From JAEUHZ01 sp964552795 (GTDB lineage: Bacteria > Planctomycetota > UBA1135 > GCA-002686595), in contig CAZKIO010000002.1 of NCBI GenBank assembly GCA_964552795.1, positions 124,001 to 188,000 of the forward strand: 64,000 bases of DNA, read 5' to 3'. A model generated the notes under the pieces. The model was not told the DNA's origin, searched no databases, and saw only the letters and a program-made list of their open reading frames with translations. A program made the position numbers and the translations under genes. Of the stretch, positions 16,144-24,751 are shown in pieces (position 1 is the stretch's first letter; every line of letters begins with the position of its first letter).

Positions 16144-16914
16144 TCAGGAACCGGCGCGCGCCCGGTCGGTGACCGCAGCCGCGGGCGGCAGGGGACGCAC
16201 GAGCACGTTCCAGGTGCGCCCCGCCCAGGCGACCGGCCGGCGCTGGCGCGCCGCCTCGAGGAACTCCCAGCCGGCCGCGCCGTCGGCGCGCGCGCCGGGC
16301 TCGGCCGCGTCGGCGGGCTCCGGCGTCGCGGCGGGCCACGCCAGCGGCTCCACGTCGCCGGCGAACACCTCGTACAGGTTGGCCGGTTCGTTCCCGTCGA
16401 GCAGTTCGAGGCGGACGTCCCAGGCCGCGGGCGGTTCGATGCGAGCCGGCGGCACGGCGGCGATCGTTTCCTCGAGGGCTTCGAGCAGCTCGACCACGCC
16501 GTGCGGGGCGAGCGCGCGGTCGGCGGAACCCGGACGCAGGTCGGCCTCGATCGTGGCCCGCTCGTCCGGGGCCACGCCCCAGACGAGGGTCGTGCTCGCT
16601 TCCCGGAGGTCGAACCAGCGGGCGCGTGACTCCACGACCTGCGGCAACGCCGCGAGGTTCGCTTCGGAACTGAGCCGCGCCAGGCGCGCGCGCGCCGCGG
16701 CGCCGAGCGGCCGGATCTCCCAGCCCGCCGGGCTCCACACCCGCAGCGTGCCGTCGCCGTCCAGCGCGAGCCCGCGAGCCACCAGCCCCGCGTCCCGCAC
16801 GCCGGCGTCGGCGCGGTCGATCCGCAGCATCTCCGAGTCCTCGTGGGACGCCGTCCCCGGCCCGGTGAACACCGTAGCCAGGCTCAATGCCGCCGCGAGA
16901 CAAGGAAGTCGCAT
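16144..16914 (-). CDS. hypothetical secreted protein
   Basis: 256 aa, family not recognised. The N-terminus MRLPCLAAALSLATVFTGPG reads as a signal peptide. The mature protein is acidic, with a region containing WSPAGWEIRPLGAAARARLA and a section on arginine/leucine-rich helices (GVVELLEALEETIAAVPPAR). No catalytic motif is seen. Start ATG 16914 is preceded by TACAAG and six bases, consistent with a leaderless transcript and supporting this start. It lies 106 bases beyond the VOC gene on the same strand and converges on tRNA-His. Confidence 0.65.
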   Translation of the reverse strand: MRLPCLAAALSLATVFTGPGTASHEDSEMLRIDRADAGVRDAGLVARGLALDGDGTLRVWSPAGWEIRPLGAAARARLARLSSEANLAALPQVVESRARWFDLREASTTLVWGVAPDERATIEADLRPGSADRALAPHGVVELLEALEETIAAVPPARIEPPAAWDVRLELLDGNEPANLYEVFAGDVEPLAWPAATPEPADAAEPGARADGAAGWEFLEAARQRRPVAWAGRTWNVLVRPLPPAAAVTDRARAGS

Positions 16915-16920
16915 TAGGGC

Positions 16921-16926
16921 CTTGTA
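16921..16926 (-). promoter_or_regulatory. Putative -10 for a leaderless transcript (16914 gene)
   Basis: TACAAG on the minus strand, six bases before ATG 16914. It matches TATAAT at four of six positions but lacks the final T seen in the other cases, so it is the weakest member of the set. Confidence 0.3.
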
Positions 16927-17020
16927 CCCCGTATCGACGGCGGCGCAACCCCCGCGACGGCAAAAGCCGCCGATCGGTCATCAACCCTTACCGCGCGCTG
17001 ACGCGCTGCCCGCGCCGGCC

Positions 17021-17434
17021 TCAGCGTGCGAACAGGCGCGCGGGATCCCGGAAGGACTTGAACTCGAGCGCGTTGCCGCTGGGGTCGTCGAGGAAGAGCG
17101 TGGCCTGTTCGCCGGGCTGGCCGCGGAAGCGGGTGCGCGGCGCGATGCGGAACCGCACCGCGCGCTCCTCCAGCCGCCGCGCGAACGCGTGCCAGGCCTC
17201 CCACTCCAGCACCACGCCGAAGTGGCGCACGGGGACGCCGTCGCCGTCGACCTCGTTCGTCGGACCGGCGCTGCAGGCCTCGGGGGCGAGGTGCGCCGAG
17301 ATCTGGTGCCCGTGGAGGTCGAAGTCGATCCAGCGCTCGCTGGACCGGCCGACACCGCAGCCCAGGACGTCGACGTAGAAGGCGCGCGTCGCCTCGAGGT
17401 CGCGCACCGGGAAGGCCAGGTGGAACGGCTGCAT
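17021..17434 (-). CDS. VOC (glyoxalase/dioxygenase superfamily) protein
   Basis: 137 aa from ATG 17434. The start FHLAFPVRDLEATRAFYVDV is the first beta-alpha-beta module of the vicinal-oxygen-chelate fold, with the metal-ligand histidine in FHLAF. A second module contains HFGVVLEWEAWHAFARRL, and DDPSGNALEFKSF provides the terminal glutamate ligand. The family includes glyoxalases, epimerases and resistance proteins, and the substrate cannot be read from sequence. It lies 26 bases downstream of citrate synthase and is probably co-transcribed. Confidence 0.88.
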   Translation of the reverse strand: MQPFHLAFPVRDLEATRAFYVDVLGCGVGRSSERWIDFDLHGHQISAHLAPEACSAGPTNEVDGDGVPVRHFGVVLEWEAWHAFARRLEERAVRFRIAPRTRFRGQPGEQATLFLDDPSGNALEFKSFRDPARLFAR

Positions 17435-17460
17435 GCGCCGGGCTCCCGCGCGCGGCGCGG

Positions 17461-18798
17461 TCAGCCGCGCCGGTCGACCGGGACGTAGGCGCGCTTGCGC
17501 ACGCCGTCGTACACCTGGCGCGGGCGGCCGATGCGGAAGTCGGGATCGCGGCGCATCTCCAGGAAGTGCGCGATCCAGCCCGGCAGGCGGCCCATGGCGA
17601 ACATGACCGTGAACATGTTCGTGGGGATCCCCAGCGCCTTGTAGATGACGCCCGAGTAGAAGTCGACGTTGGGGTACAGCTTGCGGCTCACGAAGTAGTC
17701 GTCGTGGAGCGCGATCTCCTCGAGCCGCATGGCGATCTCGAGCAGCCGGCTGGACGTCCCCAGCTTGTTGATCACCTGGTTGCAGGTGCGCTTCAGCACC
17801 GCCGCGCGCGGATCGTAGTTCTTGTAGATGCGGTGACCGAAGCCCATCAGGCGCTGGGTCTCGTTGCGATCCTTGGCGCGCGCGATGAACCGGTCGGCGC
17901 TGCCCTCCTCGCGGTCGATCTGCTCCAGCATCTCGATCACGGCCTGGTTCGCGCCGCCGTGCAGCGGGCCCCACAGCGCGCCGATGCCGGCCGAGATGCC
18001 GGCGAACAGGTTGGCGCGCGAGCTCCCGACCATGCGCACGGTCGACGTCGAGCAGTTCTGCTCGTGGTCGGCGTGGAGGATGAGCAGGAGGTCGAGCGCC
18101 TTCGAGACGACCGGATCGACCTCGTACTCCTCGCACGGGGTCGCGAACATCATGTTCAGGAAGTTCGCGCAGTAGTCCAGGTCGTTGCGCGGGTACATGA
18201 ACGGCTGGCCGATCGAGTGCTTGTACGAGCACGCGGCGATCGTCGGCATCTTGGCCAGCAGGCGGATGATGGTCGCGTTCTGGCTGCGCTCGGTCTCCGG
18301 GTCCTGGTAGAAGGTCGCCAGCGCGCCGACCGTGGCCGCCAGCACCGGCATCGGGTGCGCGTCCTTCGGCAACGCGTCGAAGAAGCGCCGGAAGTCCTCG
18401 TGCAGCATCGTGTGCCGGATGATCTCGGTCGAGAACGAGGACAGGTCCGCGCGCGTCGGCAGCTCGCCGTGGATCAGGAGCCAAGCCACCTCGAGGAACG
18501 TGCTGTGCTCCGCCAGGTCCTCGATCGGGTACCCGCGGTAGCGCAGGATGCCCTTCTCGCCGTCGATGAACGTGATCGAGCTGCGGCAGGCGCCGGTGTT
18601 CCCGTAGCCCGGGTCGAGCGTGATCATCCCCGTCGCCGAGCGCAGCTTCTGGATGTCGATCGCGACCTCGTCCTCGGCGCCGCGCACCACCGGCAGGGCC
18701 AGCTTCTGTCCGTCGAACGAGAGCTCGGCGCTCTCTTGCGCGGCCTTCTGGCCGCTGGTGCCCGCCTGTCCGCTGGATCCCGTCGTGTGGGTCGCCAT
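17461..18798 (-). CDS. gltA: citrate synthase
   Basis: 445 aa. It condenses acetyl-CoA with oxaloacetate at the entry of the TCA cycle. Key segments: LDPGYGNTGACRSSITFIDG near the start, HADHEQNCSTSTVRMVGSS with one active-site histidine, GPLHGGANQAV with another, GFGHRIYKNYDPRA with the third, and the DPDFRIGRPRQVYDG tail. Length and order fit the larger, allosteric type found in Gram-negative bacteria. The first 25 residues are a Gly/Ser/Thr-rich extension that may be disordered. The VOC gene follows in the same direction. Confidence 0.97.
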   Translation of the reverse strand: MATHTTGSSGQAGTSGQKAAQESAELSFDGQKLALPVVRGAEDEVAIDIQKLRSATGMITLDPGYGNTGACRSSITFIDGEKGILRYRGYPIEDLAEHSTFLEVAWLLIHGELPTRADLSSFSTEIIRHTMLHEDFRRFFDALPKDAHPMPVLAATVGALATFYQDPETERSQNATIIRLLAKMPTIAACSYKHSIGQPFMYPRNDLDYCANFLNMMFATPCEEYEVDPVVSKALDLLLILHADHEQNCSTSTVRMVGSSRANLFAGISAGIGALWGPLHGGANQAVIEMLEQIDREEGSADRFIARAKDRNETQRLMGFGHRIYKNYDPRAAVLKRTCNQVINKLGTSSRLLEIAMRLEEIALHDDYFVSRKLYPNVDFYSGVIYKALGIPTNMFTVMFAMGRLPGWIAHFLEMRRDPDFRIGRPRQVYDGVRKRAYVPVDRRG

Positions 18799-18990
18799 GG
18801 TCGTCGTCCGGTCGTCCTTGGAGCCGCCGTCGCCGGCTCCCCGCTGCGCGTTCGCGCTGGAAAAGGAGGTGGAAGAGGATCGCTTTCCCGGCCTCCAGAC
18901 TCAAGAGGATATCGGCGGACGGGCGGCGCGCGCTCGTGTCCGGCCCGCTAACCTGCCGAACCAGGACTGCCGCCCGGCGCCCCGCACACC

Positions 18991-19725
18991 ATGCCCTTCG
19001 GTTCCCAGGGACTCTACCGGTTCGTGCCCCGGATCTCCTGGCAGTGCGCTCCGCAGGTCGAGCGCGTGCTCGCGCTGGCGCCGCCCGACGCACGGATCGT
19101 CGACCTGGGGGCCGGCGGCCGTCGCATCACGCCGCGGACCGTGTGCCTGGATTTCCTCGCGCTCGGCAGCACGGACGTGATCGGGGACGTCGAGCGCCTG
19201 CCGTTCGGGGACGCCAGCGTCGACCTCGTCTATGCGACCGGACTGCTCGAGCACGTCCGCGACGAGCGCGCGGTCCTGGCGGAGGCCGAGCGCATCCTGC
19301 GTCCCGGCGGCCTGGTCCACGTGGAGGCGCCGTTCCTCGAGCAATACCACGAGGATCCGATCGACATGCGCCGGTTGACCGTTCCGGGCCTGGAGGCGCT
19401 GCTGATCGATCAGGGCTTCGTGACCGTGGCCAAGGGCGCGCACATCGGCCCGACCGTGACGCTGCTGAACGCCTGGGCGCGCTGGTGGGCCCTCGTGTTC
19501 GACGGCCGGAACCCGCTGGCGCGCGCGGCGTCGGCGCTGGTCTTCGTCGCGGCCTCGACCCTGGCCTGGCCGCTGCGCTTCCTCGATGCCTTCCTGATCC
19601 GGAAGCGTCAGGCGCACACGCTGGCGATGGGCGTCTACTGCACTGCGCGCAAGCCGGGCGGGCCGGCGTCCACGGCCCGACGCCAGACGGCCAGCGTCGC
19701 GCGCGCGCACGCCTCCCAGGAGTAG
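18991..19725 (+). CDS. class I SAM-dependent methyltransferase (type 11)
   Basis: 244 aa. The SAM-binding core is reduced but clear: IVDLGAGGRRITPRTVCLDF (motif I region), DVERLPFGDASVDLVYATGL (motifs II/III) and EAERILRPGGLVHVEAPFLE. Around residues 170-205 a hydrophobic segment (ALVFVAASTLAWPLRFLDAF) could be a membrane-interacting helix, as in methyltransferases acting on lipid or polysaccharide substrates. Its last 91 bases overlap, tail to tail, the glycosyltransferase gene on the other strand. A TAACCT at 18949-18954 could be its -10. Confidence 0.82.
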   Translation: MPFGSQGLYRFVPRISWQCAPQVERVLALAPPDARIVDLGAGGRRITPRTVCLDFLALGSTDVIGDVERLPFGDASVDLVYATGLLEHVRDERAVLAEAERILRPGGLVHVEAPFLEQYHEDPIDMRRLTVPGLEALLIDQGFVTVAKGAHIGPTVTLLNAWARWWALVFDGRNPLARAASALVFVAASTLAWPLRFLDAFLIRKRQAHTLAMGVYCTARKPGGPASTARRQTASVARAHASQE

Positions 19726-20756
19726 CGCGCCGCCCGGGCCGCGCGCCGTGCCGCCGCGGCGGGATCCGCGCGGCTCGCGAGCGCGGCCTCGATCGCCGCC
19801 GCGAGTTCGTCGGGATCGGGCGCGGCGCCGTCCTCGCCGACGAACTCCGCGGCGCCCTCGAGCGCCTCGCGGAAGCCGTCGGTCCGGCTCGCGACGACCG
19901 CCAGGCCCGAGGCCAACGCTTCCAGCGGCGTGACCGGCGTGCCCGCGTCCGGGTCCAGGTGCACCAGGACCGAGGCGCCGCCGACCAGCGCGGCCATGTC
20001 GGCCTCGCGCGGGTCGGCGCTGCGCTCGACCGCCGCCGCCCAGGCAGAGGCCGCGCGCGCGGCGTCGAGCGCGCGCTCCGCGTCGCCGCGTCGTCCCGCG
20101 AAGCACAGGCGCGCTTCGATGCCGCGCCCGCGCAGGAGCTCGAACGCGCGCAGGACGACGAGCGGCGCGCGCTGCGCGTGCGTCGCGCCCAGCACGAGGA
20201 TGCGCGGCGGTCCTGCGGGCCCGGGGGGCGGCGGGCGCTCGCGCGCCCAGTGCTCGCAGCCGACCGGGGTGACGTGCACGCGCTCGAGCGGCACGCGCAG
20301 GCGTTCGGCGACGCGCTCGCGCCAGGCGCTCGAGAAGACGATCCAGGCATCGACACGGGGCGCGCGCCCGGCGAGCGCGCTGCCGGCCGCGCTGCGCGGG
20401 TCGGGCAGCTCGGCCAGCGCCATGGACTGCAGCGCGCGCCGCACCGGCGGCCCGGGCGGCCGCACGTGATGGAACAGGTCGACGCCTCCCAGGAGGCGCG
20501 GCGCGTCCACGCCCAGCGCCGCCAGGGGCGGCAGCGCGCGGCGCGGCAGGCCCAGCGTGAGCCGGCGCACGCGCGGATCGCGCGCCGCGAGGCCCAGCGC
20601 GCGCGCTTCGATGGCGCGCGGCGCGCGGCCGACGTCGAACAGCGAGAGCTCGGGGCAGTCTTCGAGCCGCACCAGCGCGCGCACCAGCTCGCGCGCGTAG
20701 CGCCCGGCGCCGGGCGCGTGCGTGGTGGCCGGCAGGTAGTCGATCCCGATGCGCAT
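19635..20756 (-). CDS. glycosyltransferase, GT4-like
   Basis: 373 aa. The N-terminus MRIGIDYLPATTHAPGAGRY with a glycine-rich loop and the C-terminal PVTPLEALASGLAVVASRTD followed by a glutamate-containing helix match GT-B retaining glycosyltransferases (family 4). ILVLGATHAQRAP is the start of the C-terminal Rossmann half. It likely transfers a sugar from a nucleotide donor to a cell-surface glycan or protein; the acceptor is unknown. Its 3' end overlaps the methyltransferase gene on the opposite strand by 91 bases, an arrangement that can allow mutual antisense control. Confidence 0.82.
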   Translation of the reverse strand: MRIGIDYLPATTHAPGAGRYARELVRALVRLEDCPELSLFDVGRAPRAIEARALGLAARDPRVRRLTLGLPRRALPPLAALGVDAPRLLGGVDLFHHVRPPGPPVRRALQSMALAELPDPRSAAGSALAGRAPRVDAWIVFSSAWRERVAERLRVPLERVHVTPVGCEHWARERPPPPGPAGPPRILVLGATHAQRAPLVVLRAFELLRGRGIEARLCFAGRRGDAERALDAARAASAWAAAVERSADPREADMAALVGGASVLVHLDPDAGTPVTPLEALASGLAVVASRTDGFREALEGAAEFVGEDGAAPDPDELAAAIEAALASRADPAAAARRAARAARYSWEACARATLAVWRRAVDAGPPGLRAVQ

Positions 20757-20772
20757 CAGGCCCGCGCGCCGC

Positions 20773-22065
20773 TCAGGCCGGCAGGCCCGCGCGCGCGACG
20801 CGCTCGAGCGCCTCGGAGAAGCGGTCGACCTCGCTGGCCAGCGTGTAGACGTGCGGCGAGACGCGGATCCCGCCGAAGCGCGCGTGCTGGATCGCGACGG
20901 TGAAGATTCGGTGGCGGTTCCACAGGTGCCCGGCGAGCGCGACGGGATCGACGCCGACCACCTCGACCAGCGCGACGCCGCTGGATCGCCCCGGGGCCAG
21001 GCTGGTGTGAAGGCGCACGCGCTCGAGCGCCCGCGCGCGCGCGGCCCACCGGTCGCGCAGGTACAAGAGGCGCGCCTCCTTGCGCTCGGGGCCGATCGAC
21101 TCGTGGAACGCCAGCGCCTCGGCGATCGCGAGGCGCATGCCGACCGGATGGGTGCCGATCTCCTCGAACTTGCGCACGTCGCGGTCGAGCTCGGGCGGCG
21201 CCGGCATCAGCGGCCAGACGTCGGGGATGCGCGCGCGACGCACGTGGAGCATGCCGGTGCCGATCGGCGCGGAGAGGAACTTGTGCAGCGACGTGCCGTA
21301 GAAGTCGCAGTCCAGGTCCGCGTGCCGGAACGCCAGGTGTCCGAACGCGTGCGCACCGTCGACCACCACCTCGACGCCGCGCTCGCGCCCCAGTCGCGCG
21401 ATGCGGCGCACGGGCAGGATCTGCCCGGTCAGGTTGATCACGTGGCAGATGTGGATCACGCGCGTGCGCGGTCCGACCGCGTCCGAGAGGATGCGCAGGA
21501 TCTCGTCGTCGTCGTCGGCCGGCACGGGCAGCTGGACCTGCCGCAGCACGATCCCGTCGCGCCGCTCGCGCTGGCGCCACGTCGTCAGCATCCGCGGGTA
21601 GTCCTGGTCCGTGGTCAGCACCTCGTCCCCGCGCTCCAGCTCGAGCCCCAACTGCACGTTCTCCAGGGCCTCGCTGGCGTTGCGCGTGATCGCGACCTCC
21701 TCGGGATCGCAGCCCATCAGTCGCGCCAGGCCCTCGCGCACCGTCTCCTTCTGCGCGTCCTGCAGGCGCCACATGACGTACGCCGGCGCCGCCTGCGCGT
21801 GCTCCAGGTAGCGCCGCAGGGCGTCCTGCACGACGAGGGGCGCGGGGCACACGCCGCCGTTGTTGAGGTTGACCAGCGAGCGGTCGGCGGTGTACGCGCG
21901 CTGGACGGCGCGCCAGGCGTCCTCGTCGGCCGCGAACTCGGCGGGCGAACGCGCATCGCGCGCGAAGTGGGCCGCCATGGCGGCCGCGCCGGGGCGCAGC
22001 GTCACGCCGCAGCCGGCCGCCGCCGCGGGCAGGGCGATCGCGCCCAGGAATTCACGTCGGTGCAT
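20773..22065 (-). CDS. Tat-exported class V aminotransferase (isopenicillin-N-epimerase-like)
   Basis: 430 aa from ATG 22065. The leader HRREFLGAIALPAAAAGCG has a twin-arginine motif with a hydrophobic core and a possible lipobox. The enzyme part shows LVNLNNGGVCPAP, ITRNASEALENVQLGLEL, HICHVINLTGQILPV and FYGTSLHKFLSAPIGTGM, where the histidine-lysine pair marks the PLP-binding lysine. This is fold type I of the class V group, closest in style to isopenicillin N epimerase and cysteine-desulfurase relatives. Export of a PLP enzyme through Tat implies folding with cofactor in the cytoplasm first. The substrate is unknown. The glycosyltransferase gene follows 16 bases later. Confidence 0.88.
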   Translation of the reverse strand: MHRREFLGAIALPAAAAGCGVTLRPGAAAMAAHFARDARSPAEFAADEDAWRAVQRAYTADRSLVNLNNGGVCPAPLVVQDALRRYLEHAQAAPAYVMWRLQDAQKETVREGLARLMGCDPEEVAITRNASEALENVQLGLELERGDEVLTTDQDYPRMLTTWRQRERRDGIVLRQVQLPVPADDDDEILRILSDAVGPRTRVIHICHVINLTGQILPVRRIARLGRERGVEVVVDGAHAFGHLAFRHADLDCDFYGTSLHKFLSAPIGTGMLHVRRARIPDVWPLMPAPPELDRDVRKFEEIGTHPVGMRLAIAEALAFHESIGPERKEARLLYLRDRWAARARALERVRLHTSLAPGRSSGVALVEVVGVDPVALAGHLWNRHRIFTVAIQHARFGGIRVSPHVYTLASEVDRFSEALERVARAGLPA

Positions 22066-22169
22066 GCGTCGGGGGCTCACGGCGGCGTCGCGCGCCGAGC
22101 CCCAGTATTCCGGGCGCGTGCCCTCCGCGCCGCCCCCAATCCGGGTTCCGCCCGCGGGGGAGGGCCGGC

Positions 22170-22475
22170 CTAGCGGCCGAACCCGCGCGGGCGCGCGGTC
22201 TTGCCGGCGCGGGACTGTTCGCCGCGGGAGCGCAGGCGCGGACGGCGCACGTCGCCGGGCTTGACCCACGGCTCGCTGACCAGCGACTCGGGCTCCTTGC
22301 GCCGCTCTTCGCGCAGGATCTCCAACTCGCGGCCCGCCGGCTCGCGGCCGAACAGGCCGCCTTCCTCGCGCAGCGCCCGGTTGAAGTCGAGCCACAAGGT
22401 CTTCACGAACGGCCACCAGATCGGCGCGGCGCCGATCAGGATCGCCCAGCGGATCAGGTCGCGGTTGATCTCCAA
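22170..22475 (-). CDS. small membrane protein
   Basis: 101 aa, start probably TTG at 22475. Residues about 7-27 are hydrophobic with several tryptophans (IRWAILIGAAPIWWPFVKTL), likely one membrane helix or amphipathic anchor. The remaining 70 residues are charged, with a basic C-terminus (RRPRLRSRGEQSRAGKTARP) that could bind RNA or acidic lipids. I do not recognise a family. It stands head to head with the GH113-like gene, and the two share the short promoter region 22476-22513. Confidence 0.55.
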   Translation of the reverse strand: MEINRDLIRWAILIGAAPIWWPFVKTLWLDFNRALREEGGLFGREPAGRELEILREERRKEPESLVSEPWVKPGDVRRPRLRSRGEQSRAGKTARPRGFGR

Positions 22476-22513
22476 GGTTGGATGGGGCCCCGGGGTCCTT
22501 ATCGTACTACGGC

Positions 22514-23599
22514 ATGGCCCCGCTCCACCCCGCGCCGCACGCCGCGACCGTCCTCGCGCTCCTCGCCGCGTCGGGCGCCGCGCACGCGTCCGCGACGCCC
22601 GTCGCCGGTGCGCGCGGCGCCGAGGCGCGCGGCGCCGAGGCGCGGATCGTGCGCGGGGTGACGGTGTCGTGCCAGACCTGGGGCCGGGAGTGGGGCAGCG
22701 ACGGATTCGGCGCGGAGCTCGACGATCTCGCGCGCCTGGGCGTGAACTGGGTCGCGATCCATCCCTACGCCAGCGTGCGCGCGGACGGATCGCTGCGCTG
22801 GCGCGAGCTCGATCCCGAGCGGCCGCCCGAGTGGATCGCGCGGCCGATCCGCGAGGCGCACGCGCGCGGGCTCTCGATCCTGGTGGTGCCGCACGTCGCG
22901 CACTGGGGCGGTCCCTGGTCGTGGCGCGGCGAGGTGGACTTCGCCGATCCCGCCGCGCTCGAGCGCTTCTTCGCCGACTACGAGCGCTGGATCGCCGCGG
23001 TCGCCGCCTGCGCGCGCGAGGCCGACGGATTCTGCGTCGCGAGCGAGCTGGACCGCCTCGCCCGCCACGACGCGCGCTGGCGGCGCGTGATCGCGGCCGT
23101 GCGCGCGCGGACGCCGGCGCGTCTCACCTGGGCCGCGACGTGGAATGCGTACGAGGAGGTCCCGTTCTGGGACGCGCTGGACGCCGTCGGCGTGCAGGCC
23201 TACTTCCCCGTCGGCGGCGCCGGCGAGCCGGACGAGGACGCACTGCGCGCGGCGTGGACGCCGATCCTCGCGCGGCTGTACGCGCTGCACCAGCGCACGG
23301 GCAAGCCGGTCGTGTTCACGGAGCTGGGCTACAACTGCTCGCTCGACGCGGCGCGCGAGCCGTGGGCGTACCCGCAGGCGAGCGGCGCCGACGTGCCGCG
23401 GGCGGCCGCGCTGCAGGAGCGCTGCCTGCGCGTGGCGCTCGAGTCCATCGGGCGCGAGTCGCAGTGGCTGCGCGGCGCGTTCCTGTGGAAGTGGTTCGTG
23501 GGGCCGGCGCCGGGCGAGAACTTCGTGCTGCAGACGCCGCCGCTGCGCGCGGTGATCCGCGCGGCCTGGGGACCAGAGTCTCCGCCCGAGGCACGCTGA
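22514..23599 (+). CDS. GH113-like glycoside hydrolase, secreted
   Basis: 361 aa from ATG 22514; an in-frame start at 22478 would add 12 residues, but TATCGT at 22500-22505 sits just before ATG 22514 and the signal peptide begins there (ATVLALLAASGAAHA). The TIM barrel is indicated by GVNWVAIHPYASVR, LSILVVPHVAHWGGPWSW, DGFCVASELDRL with the probable acid/base glutamate, and VFTELGYNCSLD with the probable nucleophile. These are the two glutamates of clan GH-A enzymes and resemble family GH113 (beta-mannanase-like). AEARG is tandemly repeated near the N-terminus. CorA follows 2 bases after the stop. Confidence 0.75.
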   Translation: MAPLHPAPHAATVLALLAASGAAHASATPVAGARGAEARGAEARIVRGVTVSCQTWGREWGSDGFGAELDDLARLGVNWVAIHPYASVRADGSLRWRELDPERPPEWIARPIREAHARGLSILVVPHVAHWGGPWSWRGEVDFADPAALERFFADYERWIAAVAACAREADGFCVASELDRLARHDARWRRVIAAVRARTPARLTWAATWNAYEEVPFWDALDAVGVQAYFPVGGAGEPDEDALRAAWTPILARLYALHQRTGKPVVFTELGYNCSLDAAREPWAYPQASGADVPRAAALQERCLRVALESIGRESQWLRGAFLWKWFVGPAPGENFVLQTPPLRAVIRAAWGPESPPEAR

Positions 23600-23601
23600 A
23601 C

Positions 23602-24741
23602 ATGGCCAGACGCAAGCAACGCAAGCACAAGCAGCGCAGCGCGCCCGGCGCGGCGCCGGGAACGCTGGTCGTCGACCCGAACGCGCCGCAGCCCGTGATG
23701 CAGGTGATGGCGTACGGCGATCCCGCCGCCCCGCGGATCGCCGGCGCCGAGCCGCCCGCGAACCTGCCGCCGCTCGTCGACCGCGAGCTCAAGAGCCTGG
23801 CGGAGCTGCCCGAGCTCATGAAGCGCCACGCGGTGGTGTGGCTCGACGTGCGCGGCCTGGGCAATTCCGAGGTGATCCAGGAGGCGGGGCGGCTGTTCCG
23901 GCTGCACCGGCTGTGGCTGGAGGACGTGATCAACGTGCACCAGCGGCCGAAGGTCGAGCACTCCGGCGACGTGCGCTACGTCGTGCTGCACGCGCTGGAC
24001 GGGACCGGCGCCCTGGAAACCGAGCAGATCAGCCTGTTCCTGGGCCCGGGCTTCGTGCTGACGTTCCAGGAGCGCGTCGCCGACTGCTTCCAGAGCGTGC
24101 GCGTGCGCGCGCACAACGGCCGCGGGCGCCTGCGCATCGCGGGGCCGGACTACCTGGCCTATGCGCTGATCGACATGGCGGTGGACCAGTACTTCCCGTA
24201 CCTGGAGCAGCTCGGCGAGCGCATCGAGGCTCTGGAGGACACGCTGCTGCACGCGCCGACCGATTCGGCGCTGGAGGACATCCATGCGCTGCGTCGCGAG
24301 ATGCTGACGCTGCGCCGCGCCGTGTGGCCGCTGCGCGAGGCGATCCACCACCTGGTGCGCGAGCGCGACCCGGTCTTCGAGGAGGAGACGCGCGTGTACC
24401 TCGCGGACTGCTACGACCACACGGTGCAGATCATCGACCTCGTCGAGAGCTACCGCGAGGTCGCGTCGGGGCTGATCGACGTGTACCACTCGAGCCTGTC
24501 GCACAAGATGAACGAGGTGATGAAGGTGCTGACCGTCATCTCGACGATCTTCATCCCGCTGACGTTCCTGGCGGGGATCTACGGGATGAACTTCGATCCC
24601 GACTCCTCGCCCACGAACATGCCGGAGCTGCGCTGGCCGTGGGGCTACCTGACGTGCCTCGGCGCGATGGGCGCGATCGCGTTCCTGCTGGTGCTGTGGT
24701 TCCGCAAGAAGGGCTGGATCCTGGCGCGGCGCAAGGATTGA
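23602..24741 (+). CDS. corA: CorA-family magnesium/divalent-cation channel
   Basis: 379 aa. The large cytoplasmic N-terminal domain carries HRLWLEDVINVHQRPKVE and a long coiled-coil stalk. The C-terminus has two membrane helices, the first ending in the diagnostic GMN signature (LAGIYGMNF). The pore-loop region after it (DPDSSPTNMPEL) and the final basic tail FRKKGWILARRKD are typical. The protein should pass Mg2+ or Co2+/Ni2+ across the inner membrane as a pentamer. The first 35 residues are a basic, low-complexity extension absent from many homologues. It starts 2 bases after the GH113-like stop codon, suggesting coupled translation. Confidence 0.95.
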   Translation: MARRKQRKHKQRSAPGAAPGTLVVDPNAPQPVMQVMAYGDPAAPRIAGAEPPANLPPLVDRELKSLAELPELMKRHAVVWLDVRGLGNSEVIQEAGRLFRLHRLWLEDVINVHQRPKVEHSGDVRYVVLHALDGTGALETEQISLFLGPGFVLTFQERVADCFQSVRVRAHNGRGRLRIAGPDYLAYALIDMAVDQYFPYLEQLGERIEALEDTLLHAPTDSALEDIHALRREMLTLRRAVWPLREAIHHLVRERDPVFEEETRVYLADCYDHTVQIIDLVESYREVASGLIDVYHSSLSHKMNEVMKVLTVISTIFIPLTFLAGIYGMNFDPDSSPTNMPELRWPWGYLTCLGAMGAIAFLLVLWFRKKGWILARRKD

Positions 24742-24751
24742 GCGGCACCGC

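Noticed and set aside
22610..22641. Tandem 15-bp repeat coding for AEARG near the GH113-like N-terminus
   Set aside because: Short, in frame and within a low-complexity linker after the signal peptide; no sign of function beyond a spacer.
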